From: Gemmiger formicilis
GTDB taxonomy: Bacteria > Bacillota > Clostridia > Oscillospirales > Ruminococcaceae
Reading direction: 5' to 3'
DNA length: 64,000 nucleotides
NCBI RefSeq assembly: GCF_018784445.1
Contig: NZ_WQOH01000100.1
Location: forward strand, 108,726 to 172,725
Position numbers and translations under genes: made by a program
The notes under the pieces: model-generated
Database searches by the model: none
What the model was told of the DNA's origin: nothing
Seen by the model: the letters and a program-made list of their open reading frames with translations, nothing else
In this document: positions 35,301 through 43,668 of the stretch, one piece after another
Numbering within the stretch: the first letter of the stretch is position 1
Layout: every line of letters begins with the position of its first letter

Positions 35301-36011
35301 CACATGTTTCAGTGTATCCGACACAAAGCTGAATCGCGGATTATCAAAAATCTTCTCCTGCACACCAAAAATTACGCGCAGTTTGCTCTTGGAGCACATC
35401 TCGCCAAGTGCGCGGAAAAACTCAAGGTCGAGGACAATTTGCCGCTCGTCACGGGAAGTCAGATAGCTCAGGAACTCATCCACAACAATCAGATATCCCT
35501 TATCCGGATACTTTGCGGAGAAGGCCATCATCATATCTCGAATCAGCTTTTTATTATCGCGGACTGTATCAAAATCCGGCACTTCAAAATCAATTCCTCG
35601 TGCCGCAAAATCGTCTTCGATGAAGCCAAACAGAATTTCACGTAGCGACATCGTTACGCCGCCGATTTCAATGCGAAGTACTTCAAACTTGCCTGCGATG
35701 CACTCCATCTCTTTTGCAAAGTTTTTATTCTGGAGATACTGAAGGTTATCCGCATCCTTGGCAATAGAAGAAATCACGCTCATCAAGTGTGATTTACCAG
35801 TACCATAGTTACCAACAACAAGAACACCCTTGTTATCAACCACTTCGTCCATCTGAAGCTGATCCAATACCGGGCTTTTCAGATTTGCCGCCATGGTATC
35901 AGACATAACATAAGATTTCACATACTCTTTCGCCCGGTTCGCATCATCCGCCGTAGTAAGCTGAATGACATCCTCAATCGGGTTGAAGCTGATCAAGTCT
36001 GAGTACTTCAC
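32337..36011 (-). CDS. brxC: BrxC/PglY-type large ATPase (DUF6079-like)
   Basis: 1224 residues; GTG start at 36011 behind GGGAGGAT. P-loop VGNYGTGKSHLMSV (Walker A at about 67-74) and GYLIVVDEFLSYL (Walker B near 172) near the N-terminus, then a very long helical body with a late zinc-finger-like CPHCHYNLGDQ near residue 1090. BrxC/PglY is the large ATPase present in all BREX types and essential for both modification and phage exclusion. Its first position after brxF and length are those of type 3. A long plus-strand open frame lies antisense inside it, but has no coding features. Confidence 0.85.
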   Translation of the reverse strand: MKYSDLISFNPIEDVIQLTTADDANRAKEYVKSYVMSDTMAANLKSPVLDQLQMDEVVDNKGVLVVGNYGTGKSHLMSVISSIAKDADNLQYLQNKNFAKEMECIAGKFEVLRIEIGGVTMSLREILFGFIEDDFAARGIDFEVPDFDTVRDNKKLIRDMMMAFSAKYPDKGYLIVVDEFLSYLTSRDERQIVLDLEFFRALGEMCSKSKLRVIFGVQEKIFDNPRFSFVSDTLKHVSDRFTQIVITKEATSYVVSERILKKTPEQKALIRKHLEKFSMLYTGMSSRMDEFVDLFPIHPSYIDVFNKIYLIENRHILKNISMTIRDIFNRDVPENEPGIISFDNYWPAIKSNGLLKSDVTINRVVTASGQLEDIINRAFPKAAYKPLAIKIIYALSVHRLTTNGLDVHFGLTAENLKDDLCLFLPMPEQDADFLLALIKTTLKDIMTTVSGQFIIYNDANNQYYIDVDKVVDYDEKIKQKASIMADGELNRYFYQLIYSCLDWDAKQYVPGFEIYQRDLNWDSHNIFREGYLFLGLPGERSTAQPERDFYIHIMPPYSSGSIAVKNLEDEVYFFFKSTAEFKEILGFFSAANAQAQISEGKDKDAYLSKAAMIRKKLIKYLSENKNTCFDIQYKGQKRQMIEVLRGRYNRDMDFKDTVDLAASLCLDEYFCGKYPDCPMMKTKVTRKNMAENVRQAFDYFAGRKTQTATLMLQSFGVLDGDKIRPEGSKYAAYYIDQLKQLPPQGVINYSDIFNVKYDDQYEDKHFKINYLFTPIIFLSMVYAGYATMTLRNGTVLSASNLDTVPRIGVLDLYEFKYLARPAQMAMAELKKLFDVLEINPVLLDNPNDRDEGVKQLLKKAQETSNSAVLANQKLNNGFELWNEPLVDAQHLIAMQKACAAVKDEFSNYSARFNTPAKLNNFKLTFEEIDKLAEQITLIKAIAEYVTFKTDCANNVSYLSNIEFIDLGANFKQKLEAAKDEFRSARDSILTGTSGDAAAQKVNAALEKVKEEYIGIYFEEHKKKRLDIDDAKRRGKLQESSVLANLRKLRGVEILSAAKLTKIEQDMANLKVCYELTPTELKTTHICPHCHYNLGDQVPNVAGQLDNLDIRIDDLVTEWTQTLLNTISDPIVASQKEYLSAEQQKAIDDFITSGTLPKRVDDFFIKAIQALLKGFEPVVVDAKDLMDKLTKLPPMDEATFKQKLNELIAGYTKGKDEGKLRIIVK

Positions 36012-36024
36012 TTTTTATCCTCCC

Positions 36025-36447
36025 TTAAACGACACAGGTTATGTCGTATCGTTCTACATCGTATTCTTTATAGTCCGCATATCTATCTTCCGCATAAACC
36101 AATTTTCCGTCTATCATGGTTCCCGGCCACAAAACAGAAAAAGGCTTGCTTCGATTCGCAATTGTAAGAAGCTGCAAAACATCTATCTTGTATGCTGGAT
36201 TGAACAGCACATCAAAGTCTCGAATACAACTGTTTTCCGGAATATTTGCAAGAACTTCCTGAAAGCATCTTTCAATCCTCATGGTTCTTCGTTCCGGTTT
36301 AATTTTTATGAGCAGAGCCGCAATTTTCTCATTTAATGAAACCTGCTGCAAACTTTCGCAGTATTTTTCATCACAGTAGACAACTGGTCGCATCATTCCT
36401 GTTTGATTTTCGGATTGGAGCAGCCGATACTGTATTATCCTTCCCAT
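36025..36447 (-). CDS. brxF: BrxF-like protein of type 3 BREX
   Basis: 140 residues. The C-terminal segments IRDFDVLFNPAYKIDVLQLL, PFSVLWPGTMIDGKL and YAEDRYADYKEYDVERYD fit the BrxF pattern (second half of a degenerate P-loop domain, ending in a WPG and DYKEY block). No Walker A is visible. BrxF is the gene that distinguishes type 3 BREX and is normally first, directly before brxC; here the gap to brxC is 13 bases. Called by pattern and position rather than by alignment. Confidence 0.68.
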   Translation of the reverse strand: MGRIIQYRLLQSENQTGMMRPVVYCDEKYCESLQQVSLNEKIAALLIKIKPERRTMRIERCFQEVLANIPENSCIRDFDVLFNPAYKIDVLQLLTIANRSKPFSVLWPGTMIDGKLVYAEDRYADYKEYDVERYDITCVV

Positions 36448-36460
36448 TCGGCCACCATCC

Positions 36461-36697
36461 TTATTCTACATTATCAGCTGTCCCATTATCTGGACTCTCT
36501 TGGATGAAATCTAACACATCGTCAGCCGTACATCCTAATGCAAGACAGATTTTTTCTACCATTTCAATAGAAACAGGTTCTCCGCGCCCCATTTTTCCAA
36601 TAGTACTTGCGCTGACTCCGGCAAGCTCGCACAGCTCTTTCTTCTTCATTTTCTTGTCAATCAACAGCTTAAACAACTTGTTATATGATACCGCCAT
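36461..36697 (-). CDS. HTH regulator heading the BREX-CBASS operon
   Basis: 78 residues behind GCAGGAGG. Single XRE-type HTH: MKKKELCELAGVSASTIGKM with GEPVSIEMVEKICLALGCT. Paralogous to the regulator of the restriction-modification operon at 6344-6556 (same MAVSY start, KLLID and MKKK). It is the first gene after the promoter at 36755-36783 and 13 bases before brxF, so it probably controls the whole operon, BREX and CBASS alike. Confidence 0.8.
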   Translation of the reverse strand: MAVSYNKLFKLLIDKKMKKKELCELAGVSASTIGKMGRGEPVSIEMVEKICLALGCTADDVLDFIQESPDNGTADNVE

Positions 36698-36754
36698 CGT
36701 CTTTGCCTCCTGCTTAAAAACAACCTGCCCATGGGTATAATTTCTCTATTTTCA

Positions 36755-36783
36755 AGTATAGCACTTATCATCTTCTAAGTAAA
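36755..36783 (-). promoter_or_regulatory. Promoter of the BREX-CBASS operon
   Basis: On the minus strand TTTACT (36778-36783), a 17-base spacer and TATACT (36755-36760) precede the HTH gene by about 60 bases. No other convincing promoter was found by eye between here and brxA, so one transcript of roughly 13 kb is likely. Confidence 0.55.
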
Positions 36784-36784
36784 C

Positions 36785-36883
36785 AGAAAATCGTGCGTTC
36801 AAAACACTTTTCACTCTTCTGCAAGCAGGGCTTTCGTGACACGAAAGCGATTTTCTGCTTGTTGGGGAGACTCCCCAATCCCC
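36785..36883. promoter_or_regulatory. oriT: Probable oriT of the ICE (nested palindromes)
   Basis: AGAAAATCG (36785-36793) pairs with CGATTTTCT (36848-36856). Inside it GCTTTCGTG-a-CACGAAAGC (36830-36848) is a perfect palindrome. Next comes CTTG and the palindrome TTGGGGAG-a-CTCCCCAA (36862-36878), followed by TCCCC. This hairpin-then-CCC motif also occurs twice in the small island (6792-6816 and 6871-6894). Location beside the MobA-type relaxase operon supports a transfer origin. The nick site is not assignable by eye. The remainder, 36884-36952, holds only short inverted repeats (GCATCCG/CGGATGC). Confidence 0.6.
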
Positions 36884-36952
36884 TTAGAACGCTGCCTGCG
36901 GCATCGGGCTGCGCATCCGTTTCGGATGCTTTAACGGCAGTTCCTGCCAAAG

Positions 36953-37003
36953 AAAAAAAGCCCGGTGCAGCATGAGCATTACACCCACACTGCACCGGAC
37001 TTT
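36953..37003 (-). terminator. Terminator of the mobilisation operon
   Basis: On the minus strand AGTCCGGTGCAG pairs with CTGCACCGGGCT across a 19-base loop, followed by TTTTTTTC, directly after the relaxase stop codon at 37007. Confidence 0.85.
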
Positions 37004-37006
37004 CCA

Positions 37007-38473
37007 TCATCGACTGCTTTGTCTATTTTCTTCTTCCTGCCGCACTTCCTGCTCATGCGTCTGCTCTTTTTTCTGCTCGTCCTCTTTTAGGATTTCCTGC
37101 ACGATTTTCTGTGCCACAAGCCAATCCTGCATTTCCGATTTGGTCTTGCGGTACTCTGCATAGGAGCTTTTCTTTCGTTCCAGAAGCATTGCATACTCTG
37201 CGTTCAGCTCGCTGATGCGCGGGAGCTTTTTGTCAGAACCGTTCTCTTTCTTATAGGCATCAAACGCCTTTTTCGCTGCGCTGCGTAAGGCCAGCGAATC
37301 CCGATGAGCTTCATAGAACTCCCGATTGTAGCCGGATGCCTTATATGCAGCAAAGACATCTTTTGTCTTGGCATAATTGATTAGATGCTTCCGCAGCACC
37401 GACACTTCTGACATCCGTGCCTCATCCGCCTTTACAGATTCCAGCAGCGCATCGCATTTTTCAGAAATTCCATCCGCCTTTTCCTTCAGCTCTGCATAGC
37501 TCTTGATTCCATGCTCTTCCATGAACATCATGGCTTTTGCCATCTGCTTCAGATTGAATACTTTCGCCCAACGCGCATATCCCGCGCCTTTGCCTGCTTG
37601 CATTTTGGCACGGACATCAATAAGGAACGACAGCTCTGCCTTCTGATGCACCTGAGCAGACCGTGCGCTTGTGCGGGTTTTCTCTGCAAATTTGCTTCTG
37701 TGAACCGCATTCCCGGCAATCACTTCGCAGAGTTCCTCAACCGAATATCCTTTGCCAAGAGAGCGGAAACGAGCAAATCTGGCGTGGCCTTTTCCCCGCA
37801 GGGCAGGCTGTTTTCCGTCTTTATACTCGTACCCTGCTTCCTGCAAAATTCCAATCAGTTCCCGGAAGTCTTTTGGATGTCTTGCCAATGCTGCATCAAT
37901 GGCCTCGCAGATTTCATCTCGTTGCGATTTTTTCTCTGGGTATTCCGTTCTCTTCTGCCGCTCTCCATAGGGCTTCCGAATAATGACCGACAACCGGTGT
38001 TCCAGGCAGACGATATCACTGAGCCTTGCCAGTGCAAGACCTGATAAGCGAAAATCTCGGAATTTTCTGGTGCTGTCTAATGTAGTCGAATTAAAAATAA
38101 TGTGGTTATGAATGTGTGCACGATCAACATGGGTAGCCACGATAAAGGCATGTTTTCCCTTAGTAAAGCGCATGGCCGTCTCATATCCAACCTTGTTCGC
38201 CTCCTCCGGCGTGATTTCTCCGGGCTTAAAAGATTGCCGAATCTGATATGCAATCACATCATGCGCCTGGGTTCTACCGGTGATATGCTCATACTGCCGT
38301 TTGGAAAGCAGAAATTCTTCATCACAGGTCTTTGCATCACAGGCATACGCGCTGATATATTTTCCATCTTCCGTCTTTGCTGCATTCTCAGAATAATCAG
38401 TACGGTCAGCCAGACACTGCGCTACCGTCTTTCCTTTATTGATATGCAGCGCGATTAGTCTTGTAGCCGCCAT
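37007..38473 (-). CDS. mobA: Relaxase of the MobA/VirD2 (MOBP-like) family
   Basis: 488 residues. Relaxase motif III is intact: HVDRAHIHNHIIFNST with three His at 120, 122 and 124; DYSENA near residue 26 offers the catalytic Tyr (motif I). The C-terminal half is helical, with a lysine/glutamate-rich coiled coil. It nicks oriT and pilots the strand into the recipient. The oriT-like palindromes lie just beyond its terminator, and MobC is encoded upstream in the same operon. Confidence 0.88.
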   Translation of the reverse strand: MAATRLIALHINKGKTVAQCLADRTDYSENAAKTEDGKYISAYACDAKTCDEEFLLSKRQYEHITGRTQAHDVIAYQIRQSFKPGEITPEEANKVGYETAMRFTKGKHAFIVATHVDRAHIHNHIIFNSTTLDSTRKFRDFRLSGLALARLSDIVCLEHRLSVIIRKPYGERQKRTEYPEKKSQRDEICEAIDAALARHPKDFRELIGILQEAGYEYKDGKQPALRGKGHARFARFRSLGKGYSVEELCEVIAGNAVHRSKFAEKTRTSARSAQVHQKAELSFLIDVRAKMQAGKGAGYARWAKVFNLKQMAKAMMFMEEHGIKSYAELKEKADGISEKCDALLESVKADEARMSEVSVLRKHLINYAKTKDVFAAYKASGYNREFYEAHRDSLALRSAAKKAFDAYKKENGSDKKLPRISELNAEYAMLLERKKSSYAEYRKTKSEMQDWLVAQKIVQEILKEDEQKKEQTHEQEVRQEEENRQSSR

Positions 38474-38532
38474 TCCTTATTCCTCCATCTAAAAAGAGCC
38501 ACCCAAAGGCAGCTCTTACCAATCCAATATTC

Positions 38533-38802
38533 TCATTTTAGCATCCGTTCTCGGTCATAAGCTCCCTGCAAATAAACGGCCTGCTTGATGATCTCTTCCA
38601 TATCGAAATAGACACACATGATGCTTTCGTACAGCTTCCACACATTAGATTCGCTGCCGCCCACCATTTCCATCAGCTGGTCTTCCATCTTCGATTGCTC
38701 AGACTGTTTTTCCTGATAAGCAGTCTCTTCCACAAAATGATTCTCTCCATCTGTTTCCTCGTACCGTAAATCATAATAATCTTTCATAAACTGAATATCC
38801 AT
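38533..38802 (-). CDS. Small acidic ICE protein of unknown function
   Basis: 89 residues behind CAGGAGGG. Very acidic N-terminal half (YEETDGENHFVEETAYQ), helical C-terminus (LYESIMCVYFDMEEIIKQ). No family recognised. It lies between the relaxase and a small membrane protein in the mobilisation operon. Confidence 0.55.
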   Translation of the reverse strand: MDIQFMKDYYDLRYEETDGENHFVEETAYQEKQSEQSKMEDQLMEMVGGSESNVWKLYESIMCVYFDMEEIIKQAVYLQGAYDRERMLK

Positions 38803-38818
38803 CGAATCCCTCCTGAAC

Positions 38819-39124
38819 TCAAATTGTCAAAACATCCTCTACACACTCGCACAGCCGTTCCATCAGTTCCATGATGCCGCCCGCTCCAACCGCAGCTGCG
38901 AACAGTCCCATCTCAATCAGGGTCAGCAGGAACACATCCGTCCAGCTCGCCCGAACCACAGAATAAATGCCGCAGCCAAGAACGAAAAGCATAACCGGCG
39001 AAAGTACCCACAGGGATAGCTGCATCAGCAGATTCCAGATAAAGCACAGAAATCGCAGCAGAAATGCAACCGGCAGCAACAGGATTTTCAGCACCAGCTT
39101 CAACAAAAAACATACGATCTTCAT
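38819..39124 (-). CDS. Small membrane protein of the mobilisation operon
   Basis: 101 residues; ATG 39124 is eight bases after AAGGGG (a GTG at 39133 is also in frame). Three hydrophobic stretches: LLKLVLKILLLPVAFLLRFL, a second around residues 35-53, and LLTLIEMGLFAAAVGAGGIM. Unknown function; common beside mob genes in clostridial ICEs. Confidence 0.6.
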   Translation of the reverse strand: MKIVCFLLKLVLKILLLPVAFLLRFLCFIWNLLMQLSLWVLSPVMLFVLGCGIYSVVRASWTDVFLLTLIEMGLFAAAVGAGGIMELMERLCECVEDVLTI

Positions 39125-39278
39125 GGATTTCACCCCTTCGCTTTTCTTTTCATCTTCATTTTATCGTACCCGCTTGTCAAACACCACGATGTCAACAGGA
39201 AGACCTGCAAAAAATATGTAATGACACAGACTGTTTCATCTGTGCCATGTGCAATAGAAATTCCGCACGTTTGCGCCG

Positions 39279-39611
39279 TCATCGAATACCAGAAAGCCTC
39301 TTTAAGATCAGCTTTTGCATCTCCCAGAGTTCATCCAGTCGCTTCTGCAAATCCCGGATATCCTCCGCATAGATGCTTCCAGATTCATTGGCGCGTTTTG
39401 CATACTGGTTCAGGTTGTTGCTGCATCGGCGAAGAAGTGTGGATACCTGCGCCACATCCGACAAATCAAGATTTACGCAGTACCCGTCCATCGCCATTTT
39501 TCTCATATAGGCACCGGTATTCCGAATCCCCAATTCTTTCTGCTTTTCACGAATCCTCGCCAGCTCTTCCGGGTTTACCCGGACATTGATCCAGTGTTCC
39601 CGAACACTCAT
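39279..39611 (-). CDS. mobC: MobC-like relaxosome accessory protein
   Basis: 110 residues. Ribbon-helix-helix-like N-terminus (INVRVNPEELARIREK), a helical centre with NLNQYAKRANESGSIYAEDI and a C-terminal Leu-rich helix, the layout of MobC proteins that bind oriT and help the relaxase. The start codon overlaps the stop of the SNF2/methylase gene (ATGA), so it is translationally coupled. Confidence 0.8.
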   Translation of the reverse strand: MSVREHWINVRVNPEELARIREKQKELGIRNTGAYMRKMAMDGYCVNLDLSDVAQVSTLLRRCSNNLNQYAKRANESGSIYAEDIRDLQKRLDELWEMQKLILKRLSGIR

Positions 39612-41541
39612 AGTGCCACCTCCTCATCATTTCGATGTGTCATCGGCGGAATGCACCCTGCACGGTCACGCAGCTCTGCCAGGACAGACGGCTTTTCCGT
39701 TGTTCTCTCACGGTCTGGATCATCATTTTCACGGTCATCCATATTCAGCAGTGCGTCCAGTTCTGCCAGTCTTGCACTCTTTTCCGCCAGTTCTGCCTCC
39801 TGGGGGAACGGCTTTCCAAGCTCGGCCTGCGCAGCTTCCTGCTGGCTCCTAAGATTGTCCAGCTGCTGTTCCGCCTTCTCCAGCCTTGCAGGAATCCCGG
39901 CAAGAGCATTATCCAAACGCTGGATATTGCCCGCAGCACTGGTGCCGATGGGCACCCGGTGGGTCATCTCGCCTTTCAGCAGCACCTGATACTCTTTCTG
40001 GAAGCTGTCATATGACAACTCCATCTTGAAACCGCGATAGCTGCCAAGCGGCACCGGCTCCAAACTCTGATTGGCTTTACAGACCACAAGAATTGCTTCA
40101 CCGGCCTCGGCTTTTTCAGTAAATTGTGTGCCATTCACCTCCATACCGCAGAACTCCTCTTCCGGCAGCGGATGTGCCGCCACCGTCCGAATATCCGACT
40201 GAAAGCCCTTGATGAACCCTTGCGTTTTCTCAATCTCCGCAGGGAAATATTTCATCAATTTATCTTCCAATCGGTACTGCTGGCTCTGATGATCCGCCTT
40301 CAATACTTTCAGCCTTGCAACATCTACATCCAAGTCCATTTTCTCCTTGATTTGCGGGTCTCCGGCACAAAGTGCCTTGATCTCTGCATAGGAAAGAGCC
40401 TGCTCATCCACATCATCACAGGAACGTACCGGAGATTTGCTGGTCATGATCTGGCTGATAAATTTCTGCTTATTCTCCAGTGTCTGATAGAGGTAGGCAT
40501 CAAAAGTTCCTTCCGTCACATACTGATAAACCTGCACTTCTTTGTTTCGGTTTCCCTGACGGATGATACGACCATTTCGCTGGGTCATATCCGCAGGCCG
40601 CCAGCCCACATCCAGATGATGCACGGCCACCAGCCTGTCCTGCACGTTCGTGCCTGCACCCATCTTCTGTGTCGAACCTAACAATACCCGTACCTGTCCG
40701 GTACGCACTTTGGCAAACAAATCTTTCTTTTTTGCCTCAGTATCGGCATCATGAATAAATGCGATTTCTTCTTCCGGCACACCGGACTGAATTAGTTTGG
40801 CGCGGATATCCTCATAGACATTGAAGGTTCCATCGTTCTTCGGCGTGCTGAGGTCGCAGAACAGCAACTGGGTCAGCTTATCCGACTGTCCTTCCTCATA
40901 AATCCGAAGCACATTCCGCACACAGGCGTTGAGCTTGCTATTTGGGTCATCCGGCAGGAGCGGATTCATCAATCGCTGATCCAGTCCCAGCTTTCTGCCA
41001 TCCGATGTGATTTTCAGCATGTTATCGACCGATGGGTCTACCACACCGGAATGCACAGCCGCCGCCCGTTCCGAAAGCTCCGCCACCATCGCCTGCTGAT
41101 GCTCCGAAGGCTGCACTACCACGGTTTCAAATTTTGCCTCCGGCACCGGCAGATGCAGCTGATCGGAAGTCTTGATATCCGCCACTTCCTTGAACATGTT
41201 CATCAGCTCCGGCAGGTTGAAGAATTTTGCAAATCTCGTTCTTGCCCGGTATCCGGTTCCTTCCGGTGCCAGCTCAATGGCCGTGGTGGTCTCACCAAAG
41301 GTAGAAGCCCAGCTGTCGAAATGGGTCAGCCCTTTCTGCTGCAATGTGCCGTACTGGAGATACCGCATCATGGTGTAAAGCTCCGTCATGCTGTTACTGA
41401 CCGGGGTGCCGGTCGCAAAAATGATGCCGCGCCCGCCTGTCAACTCGTCCATATATTGGCACTTCATAAACATATCCGAAGATTTCTGCGCTTCCGATGT
41501 GGACAAGCCTGCAACATTGCGCATTTTTGTGTAGAGGAACA
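39608..41541 (-). CDS. Methylase/SNF2 helicase, exon 2 (after the group II intron)
   Basis: Second exon of the gene starting at 49818: 1934 bases, beginning TG TTC CTC TAC. Joined to exon 1 (...AAT C) it restores Asn-Leu-Phe-Leu-Tyr, and the total, 7365 bases, is an exact number of codons (2454 residues). This half holds the second helicase lobe: RGIIFATGTPVSNSMTELY, VRVLLGSTQKMGAGTNVQD and DMTQRNGRIIRQGN (motif VI), then a long coiled-coil tail. Without splicing, the frame has a stop codon upstream of 41542, so the C-terminal lobe would be made only after intron removal. Confidence 0.85.
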
Positions 41542-41552
41542 ATGTGCAGCAC

Positions 41553-41580
41553 CTCTGCGGCTACGAAGCAGTCCGCAGAG
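41553..41580 (-). ncRNA. Extra 3' hairpin of the group II intron, beyond domain VI
   Basis: CTCTGCGG and CCGCAGAG form a perfect 8-bp stem with a 12-base loop. It lies between the domain VI branch-point stem and the deduced 3' splice site. Ordinary group II introns end a few bases after domain VI; here about 57 bases separate the bulged A (41599) from the junction. Confidence 0.6.
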
Positions 41581-41594
41581 TAGTCTGCTTTGTT

Positions 41595-41637
41595 GTGATA
41601 GGTAACTTTTTGAAGTAATCTCCAAGTTTTCCCCCAC
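41595..41637 (-). ncRNA. Group II intron domain VI with branch-point adenosine
   Basis: On the minus strand GTGGGGG (41637-41631) pairs with CCTATCAC (41602-41595), leaving A at 41599 unpaired: the typical bulged branch-point A. The interior loop AAAACTTGGAGATTACTTC separates the arms. Confidence 0.65.
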
Positions 41638-41640
41638 CTC

Positions 41641-41674
41641 ACGCCGGGCGTGCACCTTTCAGCGCACCCGGCGT
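41641..41674 (-). ncRNA. Group II intron domain V
   Basis: 34 bases: ACGCCGGGTGCGC, a GAAA-type tetraloop context (TGAAAG) and GTGCACGCCCGGCGT fold into the two-part hairpin with a central bulge of catalytic domain V. Confidence 0.82.
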
Positions 41675-41751
41675 ACCATCAAATCGATTTACTTTCTTCC
41701 TTCAGATTTCAACACTGCTGTGTTCTCACGGACACAGAGTGGTTGTAAATT

Positions 41752-43668
41752 TCACAGTTTAAGTTTTTCGCGGTATTTCATGATTTTGCCTACCGTCTTT
41801 GCATCAAGTTCAGGCGGTATTGGACTGTTGTGAACCATGCGGTGGCATGGTTCACACAGCCAAACCAGATTTGGCACTTTATTGATTCTATCAAGTGGAA
41901 GCTTGTTTTTAACGTGGTGACAATGCTTTTGAAGCACGGGTGAGAAGGCATTTCCACAGCATTTACATTTTCCTTTGTCCCTGCTGTAAGCATACTCCCG
42001 GTTCATATAATACTCAAAATTCATCCTTCCCTTTGCGTATGCTGACATTGCAATATCGTTCGGGGAGTTAACGGATGGACGGTCACATGGCAGTGGCTTG
42101 TGCTTAGCACGATAGCTCACATACCGTCTGCGCCCTTCCACTGTATACGGCGTCATTTTCTGGTCAAATGGCTTGGGTTCATAGTGACTATGCGTGATGA
42201 ACGCATAAGTTATACCAAACCATTTTCCTTCGACCCATACAGCAAATGTCTTACTGTCGTAGCCCTTGTGTCGGTCAGGAAGATTGCAAAGCACCTTCAG
42301 CGGCACCTGCATGGAGTTGTACCGTTTGGGGTACAGCTTTTTCCATACAGTCAGTGCAGCGTTGTTTACTCTGCGGTCTATCGCATGGTAGGCATGAGAG
42401 CAGATGGATGTCTGCAAGTACTGTGCCATACCCATAATGACAGAGTTGACGTACTGAATTTGCGCAGCCTGCACATTGACTTTTTGACAAAGTTCTATGC
42501 GGTGCACTTCTTCGAGCAGTTTCTTAATCTTCTTTCCTAACCGTTCCATATCCGGCAGCGGCTTTCCAACCAGATGTTTCGTCCATGTTGCCGGGTCAGG
42601 AGTTTTCCGTTTTCGTTCGGCCTTTACCACAAAGCCAAGAAAGTGTATACCGTTTGTCCGCAGGTCTGTTACATAGGTCTTTTCCTGCGACAATTCGAGT
42701 TTCATTCTGTTCCGAAAATATTTTGTCAAGACACGTTTCAAGCGGAGTGCTTCCTTCTCCGTTGACGTCAGAATCACCCAATCATCGGCGTAGCGATAAT
42801 TGTACTTTGGCGTTACACCAGCCCATTTCAAACGCCTTGTGTCGTTGCCTTTATGCTTGCACTGTCTGTGCGGCTCCATATACATACGACCAACATACCA
42901 ATCGAAATCGTTGAGATAAACATTAGATAAAAGCGGTGAGAGGATTCCTCCCTGCGGTGTACCAAGCTCTGTTGCATGAAACAGGTCATTTTCCATATAT
43001 CCAGCTTTTAGCATCTGACTGATAATTTTCAGCACACGCTTGTCATGGATACCGATTCTCCAGAGTTTTTGGAGCAGCAGGCGGTGATTGATATTGTCGA
43101 AGCATCCCTTGATGTCACCCTCAATAGCCCACACGGGTTGGTCGGGCGATTTACATCCAGCATTTATGACATTGATGATACCCCGGATTGCGTGTTTCTG
43201 TGCCCGATAGGGGCGAAAGCCGTAGCTTTGCGGATAAAATCTCGCTTCACAGATCGGCTCGATAATGATACGCACGCACTCCTGTATGATCCTGTCCAAT
43301 ACAGTGGGGATACCCAGCGGTCTTTTCTTGCCGTTACTCTTTTCGATATATTCACGGCGGGCTGGTTTGGGGCGGTAGTTGCGAAAACTCGATTGAATCA
43401 ATAAAATAAGCTCATCTTTGGGCATTTGAAGGTATTTGTCCATTTTTATCTTATCCACGCCAGCAGTTCTGCTGCCTTTGTTGGACTTGATATTGTGGAC
43501 GGCAGTTACAATGGTCACTTCATTAGCCATCGCTTCCACCAGACCGGTGAACGATACTCCTTGACCGGACTTCTCATAGAGAAAATCCTGAATCTTTTTA
43601 AGTTCCGTTTCCGTTGAAAATCTGACGTTCAAATGCACAAGGTTTTCACCTCGCAGTTCGTCACCCAT
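41752..43668 (-). CDS. ltrA: Group II intron-encoded reverse transcriptase/maturase with HNH domain
   Basis: 638 residues. RT motifs: VDKIKMDKYL region, RPLGIPTVLDRIIQECVR, YGFRPYRAQKHAI, AIEGDIKGCFDNINH (RT2), GTPQGGILSPLLSN (RT4) and YRYADDWVIL with the catalytic YADD (RT5). A maturase X/thumb region follows (about 400-540), then an HNH endonuclease with CKCCGNAF, HCHHVKNK and CEPCHRMVHN. Its product splices the intron and drives retrohoming into uninterrupted copies of the target site. All domains appear intact, so the intron is probably active. Confidence 0.93.
   Translation of the reverse strand: MGDELRGENLVHLNVRFSTETELKKIQDFLYEKSGQGVSFTGLVEAMANEVTIVTAVHNIKSNKGSRTAGVDKIKMDKYLQMPKDELILLIQSSFRNYRPKPARREYIEKSNGKKRPLGIPTVLDRIIQECVRIIIEPICEARFYPQSYGFRPYRAQKHAIRGIINVINAGCKSPDQPVWAIEGDIKGCFDNINHRLLLQKLWRIGIHDKRVLKIISQMLKAGYMENDLFHATELGTPQGGILSPLLSNVYLNDFDWYVGRMYMEPHRQCKHKGNDTRRLKWAGVTPKYNYRYADDWVILTSTEKEALRLKRVLTKYFRNRMKLELSQEKTYVTDLRTNGIHFLGFVVKAERKRKTPDPATWTKHLVGKPLPDMERLGKKIKKLLEEVHRIELCQKVNVQAAQIQYVNSVIMGMAQYLQTSICSHAYHAIDRRVNNAALTVWKKLYPKRYNSMQVPLKVLCNLPDRHKGYDSKTFAVWVEGKWFGITYAFITHSHYEPKPFDQKMTPYTVEGRRRYVSYRAKHKPLPCDRPSVNSPNDIAMSAYAKGRMNFEYYMNREYAYSRDKGKCKCCGNAFSPVLQKHCHHVKNKLPLDRINKVPNLVWLCEPCHRMVHNSPIPPELDAKTVGKIMKYREKLKL

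Noticed and set aside
23295..36011. DISARM or Pgl (BREX type 2) system
   Set aside because: No DrmA/DrmB/DrmC or PglW kinase genes; gene order and presence of BrxF-like and BrxA-like proteins fit BREX type 3.
36884..36952. tRNA or other structured RNA gene in the relaxase-downstream spacer
   Set aside because: Only short inverted repeats; no cloverleaf or T-loop sequence. No tRNA or rRNA gene was recognised in the window.
41752..43668. Retron or diversity-generating RT
   Set aside because: The RT has maturase and HNH domains and lies within a group II ribozyme with GTGCG 5' end and domain V; no msr/msd or variable-repeat pair is seen.
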